From: an uncultured Idiomarina sp.
GTDB taxonomy: Bacteria; Pseudomonadota; Gammaproteobacteria; Enterobacterales; Alteromonadaceae
Reading direction: 5' to 3'
Assembly: GCA_946885915.1 (NCBI GenBank)
Contig: CAMPHF010000002.1
Location: 248,001 to 312,000 of the forward strand
DNA length: 64,000 nucleotides
Positions 30,824 to 40,224 of this stretch are shown here, piece by piece (the stretch's first letter is position 1; each line of letters begins with the position of its first letter). A model generated the notes under the pieces. The model was not told the origin of the DNA. It ran no database searches and was given only the letters and a program-made list of their open reading frames with translations. Made by a program: the position numbers and the translations under genes.

Positions 30824-31876
30824 TTGATTAACAAATCTAAAAGGTATTTTACCCGGCGTTCAAGGCGAGCTCTGGGCGCAGGCTTTAGTGCGCTCTTGGT
30901 CATGAGCTCAGGGTCGGCGTTCGCCACGAGCTCCACGCCGGCGGCATGGCAGTGGTCTCATCAATTACAGCTGGAAGGTGCGCATGTCGACACTCCGCAA
31001 GACGACACTGAGCAAAATTTTCAGGCGCTTTATACGCCAGCGATAGAATGGCAATGGGCGCCCCAATGGCAGCTGTACGGCAGTGCTTACTTGCGAGCCG
31101 GCAACACGGTGTCGGAATTAGTCGGCGATGTGCAGGGTGTGTCCAACATTGATGCCCCAGAACTGGCGCGACTCGGCGAGCTCTATGTGCAACGCAGCTT
31201 TAGCCAAGGCTGGCTAAAATTTGGGCGCCAAGATGAAAATAGTGATTTCGCAGTGAGTGACGTAGCCGCTCAATTTACCCATAGTTCGATGGGCTTTTCA
31301 CCGTCATTGAATGGTTTGATCTTCTACCCAGACAGCGCTTGGTTATTGAGTGCGGCCTGGCAGCTGAGCGATCAGCAACAGCTGTTAGTGGGCCAAACTC
31401 AACAGCGTTCGAGTGCCGAGTGGCACTGGCAATATGCGCCGCAGAGCGTATTAAAATTGGGTTACTGGTATCATCGTGATTTACGCGATTGGGATGCAGC
31501 GCCCGGGCAACAGCACGCAAGTCATCCTTATCTGATTTGGGATCATCAATGGCATTCACAACTGTCGAGCTTTGTGCAACTTGCACCGAGTGATGCTGAC
31601 ACCGGGCCTATTACCCGCCAACTCGGCGCAGGGGTGGTCTATGATGTTAGCGCAGAACAGGCTGTGGGGCTTGGCTGGCAACGCGCGAGATTACGCCAAG
31701 ATGGCGCGCCGTTGCAGGAAAACGCTGAAACCGTGACCGAATTTTACTGGCAACAACAACTGAACGCCGCGGTTCAGGTGCAACCGGTGCTACAATATGT
31801 GGCAAATCCGGCTGGCCGTGCCAGCACCTATTCGTGGGTCGTGCTGTTACGTTTGAACCTAAGTTTCGAACACTAG
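30824..31876 (+). CDS. probable outer-membrane beta-barrel, OprB-like carbohydrate porin
   Basis: About 350 residues with a basic, hydrophobic signal peptide ending near SGSAFA. Alternating aromatic strands and segments such as FGRQDENSDFAVSDVAAQFTHSSMGFSP resemble OprB-type carbohydrate-selective porins; no sugar genes are nearby, so the substrate is open. TTG 30824 is chosen as start because AAAAGGGG lies 9 nt upstream and it gives a standard signal peptide; an ATG at 30752 lies inside the SDR gene and would add a long basic lead. The last residues (LNLSFEH) end one residue after a barrel-like strand. Confidence 0.68.
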   Translation: MINKSKRYFTRRSRRALGAGFSALLVMSSGSAFATSSTPAAWQWSHQLQLEGAHVDTPQDDTEQNFQALYTPAIEWQWAPQWQLYGSAYLRAGNTVSELVGDVQGVSNIDAPELARLGELYVQRSFSQGWLKFGRQDENSDFAVSDVAAQFTHSSMGFSPSLNGLIFYPDSAWLLSAAWQLSDQQQLLVGQTQQRSSAEWHWQYAPQSVLKLGYWYHRDLRDWDAAPGQQHASHPYLIWDHQWHSQLSSFVQLAPSDADTGPITRQLGAGVVYDVSAEQAVGLGWQRARLRQDGAPLQENAETVTEFYWQQQLNAAVQVQPVLQYVANPAGRASTYSWVVLLRLNLSFEH

Positions 31877-31944
31877 GTGAAAGGCAATAACGCCGCTGAA
31901 CACGAATATACAACACACCGACCGAGGCGAGTACAGGAGCCACT

Positions 31945-32163
31945 ATGCGATATTTATTAGCGATTATTTTGCCGCCATTAGCCATTTTAACCACCGGCAG
32001 AATTTTCCACGCTATTTTTAGTGCCGTTTTTTGCGCGCTGGTTATCATTCTCAGTATCGTCAGTATTGGTGGTCTGTTGTGGTTATGGCTGCTATGTATT
32101 ATGCATGCTGCCTTTGTGATTGATGGCTATCACAAACGTGGCCAGCCGCGCACACCGCATTAA
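31945..32163 (+). CDS. Pmp3/YqaE-family (UPF0057) small membrane protein
   Basis: 72 residues, two hydrophobic helices; starts MRYLLAIILPPLAIL, close to the conserved start of YqaE/Pmp3 proteolipids, and ends in a polar tail. Homologues are stress-linked membrane peptides of unclear mechanism. AGGAG precedes the ATG. The second helix is longer and more hydrophobic than in E. coli YqaE (52 residues). Eighteen bases before the DUF2959 gene. Confidence 0.75.
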   Translation: MRYLLAIILPPLAILTTGRIFHAIFSAVFCALVIILSIVSIGGLLWLWLLCIMHAAFVIDGYHKRGQPRTPH

Positions 32164-32181
32164 TTGCAGCAAGGAGTATTC

Positions 32182-32841
32182 ATGACCGCTATTTACCATA
32201 AGTTGTACCGCGCCAGTTGGGTGTTATTGAGCCTGTTACTGCTAAGTGCCTGTTCCAGTGCCTACTACGGCGCGATGGAGCAAGTTGGCGTCCACAAACG
32301 CGATATTTTGGTGGACCGTGTAGATGCCGCACGCGATGCCCAAGCCGAAGCACAAACCGAGTTTCGCAGTGCCTTAGAACGGCTGGATAGCTTGCTGAAT
32401 GTTGATGGCGGCGAGTTAGAGAGTCGCTATGAAGCGTTGGATGCCGATTACCAAGCGAGCCAAGCCGCGGCAGAAGCCGTACGCGAGCGAATCGCAGCCG
32501 TTGATGACGTGGCTCAGGCATTATTTGACGAATGGTCAGATGAACTCGATCAATATTCAAATGACAATTTGCGCCGCGACAGCGCCGCAAAATTGCGTGA
32601 CACTGAGCGTCGCTACGGACAACTCATTGATGCTATGCAACGTGCCGCTGAAAAAATGGACCCGATTTTGGCGAAATTGCTCGACAATGTGCTGTACTTA
32701 AAACATAACCTAAATGCCTCATCGCTAGACACGATCCGCGATGAATACCAAGGTTTAGAAGCGGATATCGGTGTACTCATTGCCGATATGGAGCGTGCCA
32801 TCGCTGAATCTGACAGTTTTATTCAAACTTTACAGCAGTAG
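32182..32841 (+). CDS. DUF2959-family lipoprotein
   Basis: 219 residues with a lipobox LLSAC (Cys24) after a hydrophobic signal, so probably membrane-anchored in the periplasm. The remainder is rich in charged heptads (long helices, coiled-coil-like), with YYGAMEQVGVHKRDILVDRV following the lipobox, which is the recognisable start of DUF2959. Function unknown. AAGGAG lies 6 nt upstream of ATG 32182. Confidence 0.8.
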   Translation: MTAIYHKLYRASWVLLSLLLLSACSSAYYGAMEQVGVHKRDILVDRVDAARDAQAEAQTEFRSALERLDSLLNVDGGELESRYEALDADYQASQAAAEAVRERIAAVDDVAQALFDEWSDELDQYSNDNLRRDSAAKLRDTERRYGQLIDAMQRAAEKMDPILAKLLDNVLYLKHNLNASSLDTIRDEYQGLEADIGVLIADMERAIAESDSFIQTLQQ

Positions 32842-32897
32842 TTTCTGCACTCATTTACGCATGAATGTATGCACTTAATAACGAACAAGGATATCCG

Positions 32898-33413
32898 ATG
32901 AAATTATTATTGTTAGCTGGCAGTGCACGCGAAGATTCATTAAACCAAAAGCTACAACGGCAGCTCGCCGACTTCGCTGAGCAGCAAGGTTTTACGGTGA
33001 ACTTATACCCTGCGGCCGCACTTGAAGCACCGCTATATCATGGCGATCTTGAGGCGGAAAAAGGCCTACCAGAAGCCACCAAGCAATTGGTGAATGCGAT
33101 TCAAAACGCCGATAAAGTGGTGATTGTAAGCCCAGAGTACAACGCTTCAGTGCCACCTTTATTAAAAAACGCGATTGACTGGAGTTCACGTGATAAGCAG
33201 GGTGTGTGGGCAGGTAAACTCGTATTACTGGCGGCCGCCTCGCCGGGCGGTTTAGGCGGTATTCGTGGGCTTAACCATTTACGCGATGTGCTTGGTAACG
33301 TACAAGCTTGGGTCGCGCCACTGTTTATGAGTGTGAAAAATGCCAGCGCCGAATCAATTGCTCAACTTGACGGCGACTTTGTGAAAAAATTCCTGCACCA
33401 AGGTGATGCCTAA
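32898..33413 (+). CDS. NAD(P)H-dependent FMN reductase
   Basis: 171-residue flavodoxin-like fold: GSAREDSLNQKL for the flavin phosphate, SPEYNASVPPLLKNAIDW and SPGGLGG, all typical of the ChrR/SsuE-like NADPH-FMN reductase family. Substrate (quinone, chromate, azo compounds or flavin itself) is not decidable. AAGGAT precedes ATG 32898. The mgtC-like ATG follows its stop codon directly. Confidence 0.87.
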   Translation: MKLLLLAGSAREDSLNQKLQRQLADFAEQQGFTVNLYPAAALEAPLYHGDLEAEKGLPEATKQLVNAIQNADKVVIVSPEYNASVPPLLKNAIDWSSRDKQGVWAGKLVLLAAASPGGLGGIRGLNHLRDVLGNVQAWVAPLFMSVKNASAESIAQLDGDFVKKFLHQGDA

Positions 33414-33923
33414 ATGTTCGATCTGCAACAGCTGACCAATATTGAACCTTTCAGTTGGCCCGGCATTATTACTGCGCTTATTTGCGGCACTATTGTTGGG
33501 TTAGAACGCCAGTTTCGTGGCAAACCAGTGGGTATTCGAACTTCATCGCTGATTACCTTAGGTACTTATGTGTTTCTGGTTGGCGCGCAAACCGTGGTCG
33601 CTGAGCATGGCGACCCATCGCGAGTGATAGGGCAAATCATCACCGGTATTGGCTTTTTAGGCGCCGGCGTGATGCTTGCGCGCGATGGCGTGGTGGTTGG
33701 CGTGACCTCCGCCGCATCCATTTGGGCCTTAGCTGCGTTGGGTATTACTACGGGGCTCGGTCATTATGGGGTAGCGATTAAGCTCGCCTTTGTGGTGGTG
33801 GCCGTGTTAGTTGGTGTGGATATGTTAGAGAACAGTTTTCAATCGTTAACGCGGGGGGTACATCGCAAATATACGGGCTGGCGTAAAAGCCGTAATGGCA
33901 GTGACCACCCGCCCTTAAGTTAA
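33414..33923 (+). CDS. MgtC/SapB-family membrane protein
   Basis: 169 residues with four or five hydrophobic segments; GLERQFRGKPVGIRTSSLITLG and GIGFLGAGVML and TSAASIWALAALG are signature segments of the MgtC/SapB N-terminal domain. It lacks the cytoplasmic ACT-like C-terminal domain of Salmonella MgtC. Some relatives inhibit F-ATPase or affect magnesium homeostasis; this is not shown here. Start is immediately after the reductase stop, suggesting coupled translation. Confidence 0.87.
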   Translation: MFDLQQLTNIEPFSWPGIITALICGTIVGLERQFRGKPVGIRTSSLITLGTYVFLVGAQTVVAEHGDPSRVIGQIITGIGFLGAGVMLARDGVVVGVTSAASIWALAALGITTGLGHYGVAIKLAFVVVAVLVGVDMLENSFQSLTRGVHRKYTGWRKSRNGSDHPPLS

Positions 33924-33936
33924 CGGCTAACAACGC

Positions 33937-34569
33937 TTAGTTTAAGGTCACATCGGGCGCTAATAAGCCAGTTAGGAAGGCATCAATTGCCAGGGTTCCG
34001 GTGCTATTTAAGTCGAAGTAGGTGGTATCGAGCAGCCAGTTGTACATCAAGCCATCGATAAGGCTGAATAAACTGACGACAACTTGCTTTGGCTGTAATT
34101 CTGGTTTCAGTTGTCCAGCAGCAATAGCTGCTGCAACAATTTGCTCGACGTCAGTAATACACTCATTACGGCCACTTAAATGGCGCGTTTTGATCGGCAG
34201 CACATCATCAATGTATTCACACTTATGCAGCAAAATTTCTACCAGCGCGCGAGTATGCGGGTCTTGCTGCATGTGAGCGATAAACTTTAACGCGCGTAGG
34301 CGTAGTTGCTCTAATGGGTTATTTGGATTGTCACTGGCAACTTGGCAACGAAATTCATCCACGGGTAATTGCACCCGCTCCATAAGCGAGTCAATCAGAT
34401 CGAGTTTATTCTTAAAATGATGATAAATAGCGCCGCGGGTAACATTGGCCGCCTCAGCCACCTGCATCATGGACGTGTTGGTGACGCCTTGTTCGCTAAA
34501 AAGTTTTTCTGCTGCATCAAGTAGCGCTGAACGCGTTTCTAGTGCATCTGCTTTAGTTCGCCTTACCAC
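33937..34569 (-). CDS. TetR-family repressor, AcrR-like
   Basis: 210 residues. The N-terminus VRRTKADALETRSALLDAAEKLFSEQGV and TRGAIYHHFKNK resemble AcrR, and the C-terminal ligand domain has AcrR-like length. Start chosen is GTG 34569, which has GAGG 5 nt upstream and matches the AcrR N-terminus; an open frame reaches 34620. Divergent from the RND pump, so the likely target is that pump. Confidence 0.88.
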   Translation of the reverse strand: MVRRTKADALETRSALLDAAEKLFSEQGVTNTSMMQVAEAANVTRGAIYHHFKNKLDLIDSLMERVQLPVDEFRCQVASDNPNNPLEQLRLRALKFIAHMQQDPHTRALVEILLHKCEYIDDVLPIKTRHLSGRNECITDVEQIVAAAIAAGQLKPELQPKQVVVSLFSLIDGLMYNWLLDTTYFDLNSTGTLAIDAFLTGLLAPDVTLN

Positions 34570-34649
34570 AACAACCTCAACTACATTTAACCACCAACAC
34601 ATTGCTGGATTTTTAGACAACTTAGTCAGCAGTGTATCGCAATTTAATC

Positions 34650-34672
34650 AAACATGCATGTATGTATGTAAA
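34650..34672. promoter_or_regulatory. candidate operator for the TetR/AcrR-type repressor
   Basis: ACATGCATGT (34652-34661) is a perfect palindrome that runs into TATGTATGTA, giving several TGTATGTA/TACATACA half sites like the AcrR operator of E. coli. It lies in the divergent gap 34570-34781. Confidence 0.5.
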
Positions 34673-34685
34673 TTTGTAAGGGTTA

Positions 34686-34727
34686 CGTAAAGATGAATGT
34701 AAAGATGAACGGCTTTTGTAAAGATAA
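34686..34727 (+). promoter_or_regulatory. triple GTAAAGAT direct repeat, candidate CpxR boxes
   Basis: GTAAAGATGA at 34687-34696 and 34699-34708 and GTAAAGATAA at 34718-34727 lie 55-95 bp before the efflux operon. CpxR binds tandem GTAAA separated by about 5 bp; the spacing here is 7 and 14. The same motif precedes the cpxR-like gene of this window. Confidence 0.5.
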
Positions 34728-34781
34728 GCTCGAATCAATGGGATCAGCCCATAGTGAAGCATCAATATTAGGTAGGTGACC

Positions 34782-35972
34782 ATGTTACACCACACGGCTA
34801 AATTATCTTACAAATCGTTAGTTCCGGTACTAGTGATGAGCGCGATGGCGCTTACGCTAAGTGCCTGCAGCGATAGTCAGGCAGCACCACAAGAAGACGA
34901 CCAAGCGGAGTCCTTGGCACGGGTGCTCGTGATTGAGACAGCACCGCAAACCGTAGTACTAAGCCGCGCTTATGCGGCTCGTACTCAAGGCTCAAAGGAA
35001 GTTGACGTGCGCGCGCGAATTCAAGGTGAACTGATTGAGCGCGCCTATCAAGAAGGCCAACTGGTTGAGGCCGGCGATTTGCTGTTCAAAATCGAAAGTG
35101 CCCCTTACGAAGTAGCCGTTGCTCAAGCGCAGGCCGGCTTGCAGCAAGCGACCGCGGAACTTAATGATGCGAAACGGCAATGGGATCGTATCCGTAGCTT
35201 GTTTGAAGAAGGCGCAGTTAGCCAACGCGAACGCGACCAAGGGATGGCCAACTTAGAATTTGCGGAAGCCGCAAAAGCTGCAGCCGAAGCCGAATTACGC
35301 GATGCAGAAATTGATTTGAGCTACACCGAAGTGCGCTCACCTATTGCCGGCGTTGCCGGCCGTGAAACCATGTCGGTTGGCAACTTAGTAAGTAGCGGCG
35401 ATAGTTTAACGGATGTGATTCAGCTCGACCCGCTATACGTATACTTTTCAGTACCGCAAACCGATTTAGCCGCCACTTATTTGCTTCAACAGGTAGGTGT
35501 GACTGTCAATCCTAATGGCGACGTGAAGCCGCCAAGCGCGCAAATTGAGCTGAGCAATGGCCAGCTTTATGACCAAGTTGGGGTGATTGATTTTGTTGGT
35601 CGTCAAGTTGATAGTCAAACCGGCACCTTGAATGTCCGTGCCAGCATTCCAAACCCAGATGCCATCGTATTGCCCGGCCAATTTACCCGGGTGCAAATTC
35701 CGGATATCCGCATTCCGAATGCGATTAGCATACCGGAACGGGCGATCGTGCAGTCAGGCCAAACCGCTACCGTTTATGTGGTTGACGAAAACAGCACCAT
35801 TACCTCACGAGATGTGGTGCTTGGCCCGCGTAATGGCGACCAGGTTGTCATTCAAGTGGGCTTAAAGGCCAACGAAACCGTAGTGGTTGAGGGCCTAGCA
35901 AACGTTAAAGTTGGCCAACAAGTCACCACTGCAGCCTTTGAAAATGAAGCGAGCGCAAGCGCTGGCCGTTAA
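34782..35972 (+). CDS. RND efflux periplasmic adaptor (membrane fusion protein), lipoprotein
   Basis: 396 residues with a lipobox LTLSAC (Cys29), so anchored in the inner membrane like AcrA/MexA. Biotinyl-lipoyl halves flank a helical hairpin ([33 protein letters not shown] and [17 protein letters not shown]), then beta-barrel and membrane-proximal domains. Bridges the pump and a TolC-type channel. ATG 34782 is used; an in-frame GTG is at 34776. 23 bp upstream of the pump gene; regulated by the divergent TetR repressor and perhaps CpxR. Confidence 0.94.
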   Translation: MLHHTAKLSYKSLVPVLVMSAMALTLSACSDSQAAPQEDDQAESLARVLVIETAPQTVVLSRAYAARTQGSKEVDVRARIQGELIERAYQEGQLVEAGDLLFKIESAPYEVAVAQAQAGLQQATAELNDAKRQWDRIRSLFEEGAVSQRERDQGMANLEFAEAAKAAAEAELRDAEIDLSYTEVRSPIAGVAGRETMSVGNLVSSGDSLTDVIQLDPLYVYFSVPQTDLAATYLLQQVGVTVNPNGDVKPPSAQIELSNGQLYDQVGVIDFVGRQVDSQTGTLNVRASIPNPDAIVLPGQFTRVQIPDIRIPNAISIPERAIVQSGQTATVYVVDENSTITSRDVVLGPRNGDQVVIQVGLKANETVVVEGLANVKVGQQVTTAAFENEASASAGR

Positions 35973-35995
35973 GTCATCAGCACACAGGTACAGCT

Positions 35996-38900
35996 ATGAT
36001 CTCTAAATTCTTTATCGAACGGCCGGTGCTATCGTCGGTACTATCGATTGTGATTGTCTTGGCCGGACTTGCCGCCATGCGCGCGTTGCCGGTAGCGCAA
36101 TACCCACAGGTCGTGCCGCCGCAGGTGGTGGTCAGCGCCACCTATCCCGGCGCGTCGGCTGCTGCCGCTGCAGATGCGGTTGCCGCACCACTGGAAAGTG
36201 CCATTAACGGCGTGGAAAACATGCTGTATATGACTACTTCAACCTACGATTCAGGTGAGGTGAGTTTACGCATAACCTTTGCCGTTGGTACCGACCCCAA
36301 CCAAGCCGCGATTGACGTCACCAACGAAATGGAAAGTGCGCTATCGCGCTTACCAGAAGAAGTGCGTACCGGCGGTGTGACGGTCACTAAAGAATCCAAC
36401 GCGCTGTTAAAAATAGTGTCGCTTACTTCACCCGATGGCAGCCGCGACCCTATTTTCCTCAATAACTATGCGTTAATGACCATTCAAGATGAGATCCAAC
36501 GCACGCCAGGGGTTGGTAACGCCACCATGTTTGGCTCAAAATCATATTCGATTCGGATCTGGTTACGACCCGACAAACTGGCCGAATACGGCATGACCCC
36601 GGCCGACGTTGATGCTGCGATTAACGAACAAAACGCCCAATTTGCTGCCGGTAGTTTTGGTGCAGCACCTAACCCCAACAATCCGCAAGAATTTACCTTA
36701 AGTGTCGCCACTGAGGGCCGCTTCTCGAGCGTAGAAGAGTTCGAGGACATTATTCTGCGCGCACAACCCGATGGCAGTATGGTGCGCTTAAGAGATGTTG
36801 CGCGGGTTGAGCTTGGCGCACTGAATTACAACTTTGATGCGATTCAAAACGGCGAGGCCGCGGTACCGATTGGGATTTATTTACGCCCCGGTGCCAACGC
36901 CCTAGAAACCTCACGGTTAGTCGATGAAGCGCTTGAACGAATGTCAGCTAACTTCCCATCCGGAGTCAGTTACACCACGCCATTTGATACCACCGAGTTT
37001 GTCGACGTGTCCATCAGTCAGGTGGTGCAGACCTTGCTTGAGGCGGTGTTGCTGGTAGTGGGTGTTGTGTATTTATTCCTGCAACGTTTTCGCGCCACCA
37101 TTATTCCGTTATTGGCGGTGCCGGTGTCACTGGTTGGCGCCATGGCGGGCATGTATTTATTCGGTTTCTCGATCAACCTGTTGACCCTGCTGGCCATGGT
37201 ATTGGCGATAGGCATCGTGGTTGACGATGCGATAGTGGTGCTCGAAAACGTCGAGCGGATCATGCGGGAAGATAAACTGCCGCCTAAAGCTGCTGCGATT
37301 AAAGCCATGGAGGAAGTTTCAGGCCCGGTAATTGCCATTGTCTTGGTGCTTTCCGCGGTATTTATTCCGGTCGCCTTTATTGGCGGCTTAGCCGGTGTGA
37401 TGTATCAGCAGTTTGCGATTACCATTGCGATTTCCGTGATCATTTCGGGCATTGTGGCGCTTACCCTCACCCCAGCGTTGTGTGCCATTTTGCTGAAAGA
37501 AAAAGAGACACCACCACCGAAAATTTTACAACGCTTCAATGCTTGGTTCGATCGTGCCACCGAACGCTACACGAATGGTGTGAAGTTTATGCTGAAGCGT
37601 GCGGCACTTGGGTTTGGCTTATTTGCCGCCGTCCTTATTGCTGGCTTGCTCATGTTAGCTCGCTTACCGGCTGGGTTAGTGCCCGATGAAGATCAAGGTT
37701 ATGTGCTGGTATCGCACCAATTACCTGATGGCGCGTCATTCGAGCGCACCGCTAACTTTGTTGATGGCTATAACGACACCTTGCGTGAATTACCCTTGGT
37801 TGATGGTGCCATTAGCTTTGTTGGTTTTGACTTAATTGCCGGCGGCTTGAAAAGTAACTCCGGCGCCAGCTTCGTCACCATGACTGACTGGGACGAGCGC
37901 AGCGAGGATGACCAAAGCTCGCAGGCACTAGCACAACGCATTACCGCGCAGGGCCAAAACTCTACCGAAGCGCGCATTGTGTCGTTCAACCCACCGCCTA
38001 TTCAAGGTATCTCCACCACTGGCGGATTTGAGGGTTACTTAGTCAATACCCAAGGCGCAGATGCCGACGCACTGTTTGAGTTGGCCAATGAGATTGCCAC
38101 AGCGGCTAATGAACGGCCTGAGCTGAGTGCAGTACGGACCACCTTAAACCCCAAAATTCCGCGCTATGTTGCGGAAGTCGATCGCGAACGAGCTAAATCG
38201 ATGGGAGTGAATATTAACGAAGTATTCGACGCCATGAATAGCACGCTCGGGGCTTCTTATGTGAACGACTTTAACTTGTTCGGGCGGGTCTGGCGCGTGT
38301 ACATGCAGGCCGAGTCTGAGTTCCGCTCGCGCCCAGAAGATTTAGCTAAGGTGTTTGTGCGCGCGGATTCTGGGCAAATGGTGCCACTTAATTCGGTGGT
38401 TTCCTTAACCCGTACCACAGGGCCCGACATTATTGATCGCTTTAACAACTATCCGGCGGCCAAAATGCTCGGTAATCCAGCCCCGGGCTACAGCTCTGGT
38501 GAAGCCATTGCCGCTATGCAAGAGGTGATTGATGAAGTGATCGGCGACGACCCCTACCATCAATTGTTCTGGGTAGGCTCAGCATATCAGGAGCAAACCA
38601 CCGGCGGAGCTTCGCAACTTGCCTTCATTTTCGGAATCGTGGTGGTGTTTTTAATTCTCGCCGCCCAATATGAACGCTGGTCACTACCTCTGGTGGTCGT
38701 CACCGCAGTGCCTTTTGCATTATTTGGCGCCGCCATCGCGACTTGGTTAGCCGGTATGCAAAATGACGTCTACTTCCAAGTCGGAATTTTAGTGTTAATT
38801 GGTTTAGCGGCGAAAAATGCGATCCTCATTGTGGAATTTGCGGTGCTGGAGCGGGAACGCGGACAATCGGTATATGATGCTGCCATTGCGGCTGCACGCC

Positions 38901-39112
38901 TGCGCTTCCGGCCGATTGTGATGACTTCATTGGCGTTCATTTTAGGCGCGGTGCCGTTAATGCTCAGTTCCGGAGCGGGTTCCGCAGCGCGCAACGCCGT
39001 TGGCACAACAGTTGTCGGTGGCATGCTTGCCGCGACCTTCTTGGCGATTTTCTTTATTCCACTGTGTTATCTGGTGGTGGACCGCTACTTCTCAGGGCGG
39101 AAAAAATCATAG
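35996..39112 (+). CDS. RND-family multidrug efflux permease (HAE1, AcrB-like)
   Basis: 1038-residue proton-driven inner-membrane transporter. N-terminal [19 protein letters not shown] is the usual first helix; the proton-relay aspartates are D410 and D411 in [16 protein letters not shown]; the second half repeats the topology ([14 protein letters not shown]). Substrate spectrum is not predictable. No outer-membrane factor gene follows, so a TolC encoded elsewhere is probably used. A strong hairpin ends the operon. Confidence 0.96.
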   Translation: MISKFFIERPVLSSVLSIVIVLAGLAAMRALPVAQYPQVVPPQVVVSATYPGASAAAAADAVAAPLESAINGVENMLYMTTSTYDSGEVSLRITFAVGTDPNQAAIDVTNEMESALSRLPEEVRTGGVTVTKESNALLKIVSLTSPDGSRDPIFLNNYALMTIQDEIQRTPGVGNATMFGSKSYSIRIWLRPDKLAEYGMTPADVDAAINEQNAQFAAGSFGAAPNPNNPQEFTLSVATEGRFSSVEEFEDIILRAQPDGSMVRLRDVARVELGALNYNFDAIQNGEAAVPIGIYLRPGANALETSRLVDEALERMSANFPSGVSYTTPFDTTEFVDVSISQVVQTLLEAVLLVVGVVYLFLQRFRATIIPLLAVPVSLVGAMAGMYLFGFSINLLTLLAMVLAIGIVVDDAIVVLENVERIMREDKLPPKAAAIKAMEEVSGPVIAIVLVLSAVFIPVAFIGGLAGVMYQQFAITIAISVIISGIVALTLTPALCAILLKEKETPPPKILQRFNAWFDRATERYTNGVKFMLKRAALGFGLFAAVLIAGLLMLARLPAGLVPDEDQGYVLVSHQLPDGASFERTANFVDGYNDTLRELPLVDGAISFVGFDLIAGGLKSNSGASFVTMTDWDERSEDDQSSQALAQRITAQGQNSTEARIVSFNPPPIQGISTTGGFEGYLVNTQGADADALFELANEIATAANERPELSAVRTTLNPKIPRYVAEVDRERAKSMGVNINEVFDAMNSTLGASYVNDFNLFGRVWRVYMQAESEFRSRPEDLAKVFVRADSGQMVPLNSVVSLTRTTGPDIIDRFNNYPAAKMLGNPAPGYSSGEAIAAMQEVIDEVIGDDPYHQLFWVGSAYQEQTTGGASQLAFIFGIVVVFLILAAQYERWSLPLVVVTAVPFALFGAAIATWLAGMQNDVYFQVGILVLIGLAAKNAILIVEFAVLERERGQSVYDAAIAAARLRFRPIVMTSLAFILGAVPLMLSSGAGSAARNAVGTTVVGGMLAATFLAIFFIPLCYLVVDRYFSGRKKS

Positions 39113-39146
39113 CTTAACCCCAGCAGTTAAGCCCTTGGGACCTTTC

Positions 39147-39182
39147 ACAGGCCGCATACACTTACCAATGTATGCGGCCTGT
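39147..39182 (+). terminator. terminator hairpin after RND operon
   Basis: A perfect 14-bp stem (39147-39160 with 39169-39182) and 8-nt loop, followed by a weak T run (TTTCG is within and just beyond the stem end). The stem is strong, the T tract poor. Confidence 0.65.
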
Positions 39183-39271
39183 TTCGATCTCATACTGCGC
39201 TTTTGGCGTATATTTTCTTAGCTCGTGTATACTTCTTACACGTGGTTCACCGCAATATGCAGGAGGCCTGT

Positions 39272-39562
39272 ATGAAGAACGAGATAGATTATCGACTTGT
39301 GCTTGATGTGTTTGAAAAAATACACACGCATGGTAAGGCCGAGCAAGGGGCCCATGTGCTCGAGGGCATTACCGCCTCAACTGACTTTGACGGCTATACC
39401 GTATTTTTAGAGGGACATCGAACCAAACTCCGGTTAGAGTTCCATAATAAATATCACTTAGACTACGAAAGCGCGCGCGACTTCGACGCTTTCATGCGCA
39501 AACTTGAGCAAATTAGTAACGACTATGACAGTAAAATCGAAACCGACCAAAACCGTCCATAG
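39272..39562 (+). CDS. DUF3081-like small protein
   Basis: 96-residue acidic soluble protein, MKNEIDYRLVLDVFEKIHTHG then DGYTVFLEGHRTKLRLEFHNKYHLDY, which I recognise as like the DUF3081 family of marine gammaproteobacteria; function unknown. AGGAGG (39261-39266) lies 5 nt upstream of ATG 39272. It overlaps the start of the TrhA gene by 38 bp in another frame, so the two are co-transcribed. Confidence 0.72.
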   Translation: MKNEIDYRLVLDVFEKIHTHGKAEQGAHVLEGITASTDFDGYTVFLEGHRTKLRLEFHNKYHLDYESARDFDAFMRKLEQISNDYDSKIETDQNRP

Positions 39563-40202
39563 CTACACTGTAGCCGAAGAAGTAGCGCACGCTCTTACCC
39601 ACGGAATCGGCGCGGTGTTGAGTATCGTGGGCCTAGTGGTGATGATTTTATGGGCACTTGCCTATGGTGATACATGGCACGTGGTGAGTGCGGTGATTTA
39701 TGGTGCCAGCCTTATTCTGCTGTATACCGCCTCGACGCTTTATCATGCGTTTCCGTGGCCGCGCATTAAGCGCTTCTTTCAGCAGCTCGACCATGCCGCA
39801 ATTTACGTGTTGATTGCGGGTACCTACACCCCATTTGCATTAGTAAATCTGCGCGGCCCCTGGGGCTGGAGCTTGCTTGGCGTGGTCTGGAGTATTGCCT
39901 TGCTTGGCGTTGGCTTAGAATTATTCAAGCGCGAGCGGATAAAGTGGTTATCGCTAAGCCTCTATCTAGGCCTGGGCTGGATGGCATTAGTCGCGATCAA
40001 ACCTATGCTCGATAACGTCGATAGCACGGGTTTGTTATTACTACTGGCGGGCGGCCTAGCCTATAGCTTTGGGGTGATTTTTTATGTGTGGAAATCGCTC
40101 CGCTTCCATCATGCTATTTGGCATCTGTTCGTGTTAGCCGGCAGTATTTTGCACTTCTTTTCAGTGTTTTATTACGTGCTACCGCACCCTGACGTTATAT
40201 AA
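39525..40202 (+). CDS. trhA: TrhA/hemolysin III-family (PAQR) membrane protein
   Basis: 225 residues, seven hydrophobic segments. PAQR-type metal-ligand residues are present: HALTHGIGA in the first helix region, STLYHAFPWPR, and FHHAIWHLFVLAGS near the end. E. coli TrhA (YqfA) affects membrane lipid homeostasis; the hemolysin name is historical. ATG 39525 is preferred over TTG 39504 although no strong ribosome-binding site is present, consistent with coupling to the overlapping upstream gene. Confidence 0.9.
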   Translation: MTVKSKPTKTVHSYTVAEEVAHALTHGIGAVLSIVGLVVMILWALAYGDTWHVVSAVIYGASLILLYTASTLYHAFPWPRIKRFFQQLDHAAIYVLIAGTYTPFALVNLRGPWGWSLLGVVWSIALLGVGLELFKRERIKWLSLSLYLGLGWMALVAIKPMLDNVDSTGLLLLLAGGLAYSFGVIFYVWKSLRFHHAIWHLFVLAGSILHFFSVFYYVLPHPDVI

Positions 40203-40224
40203 GCAACTACGTGGAGCAGACTAG

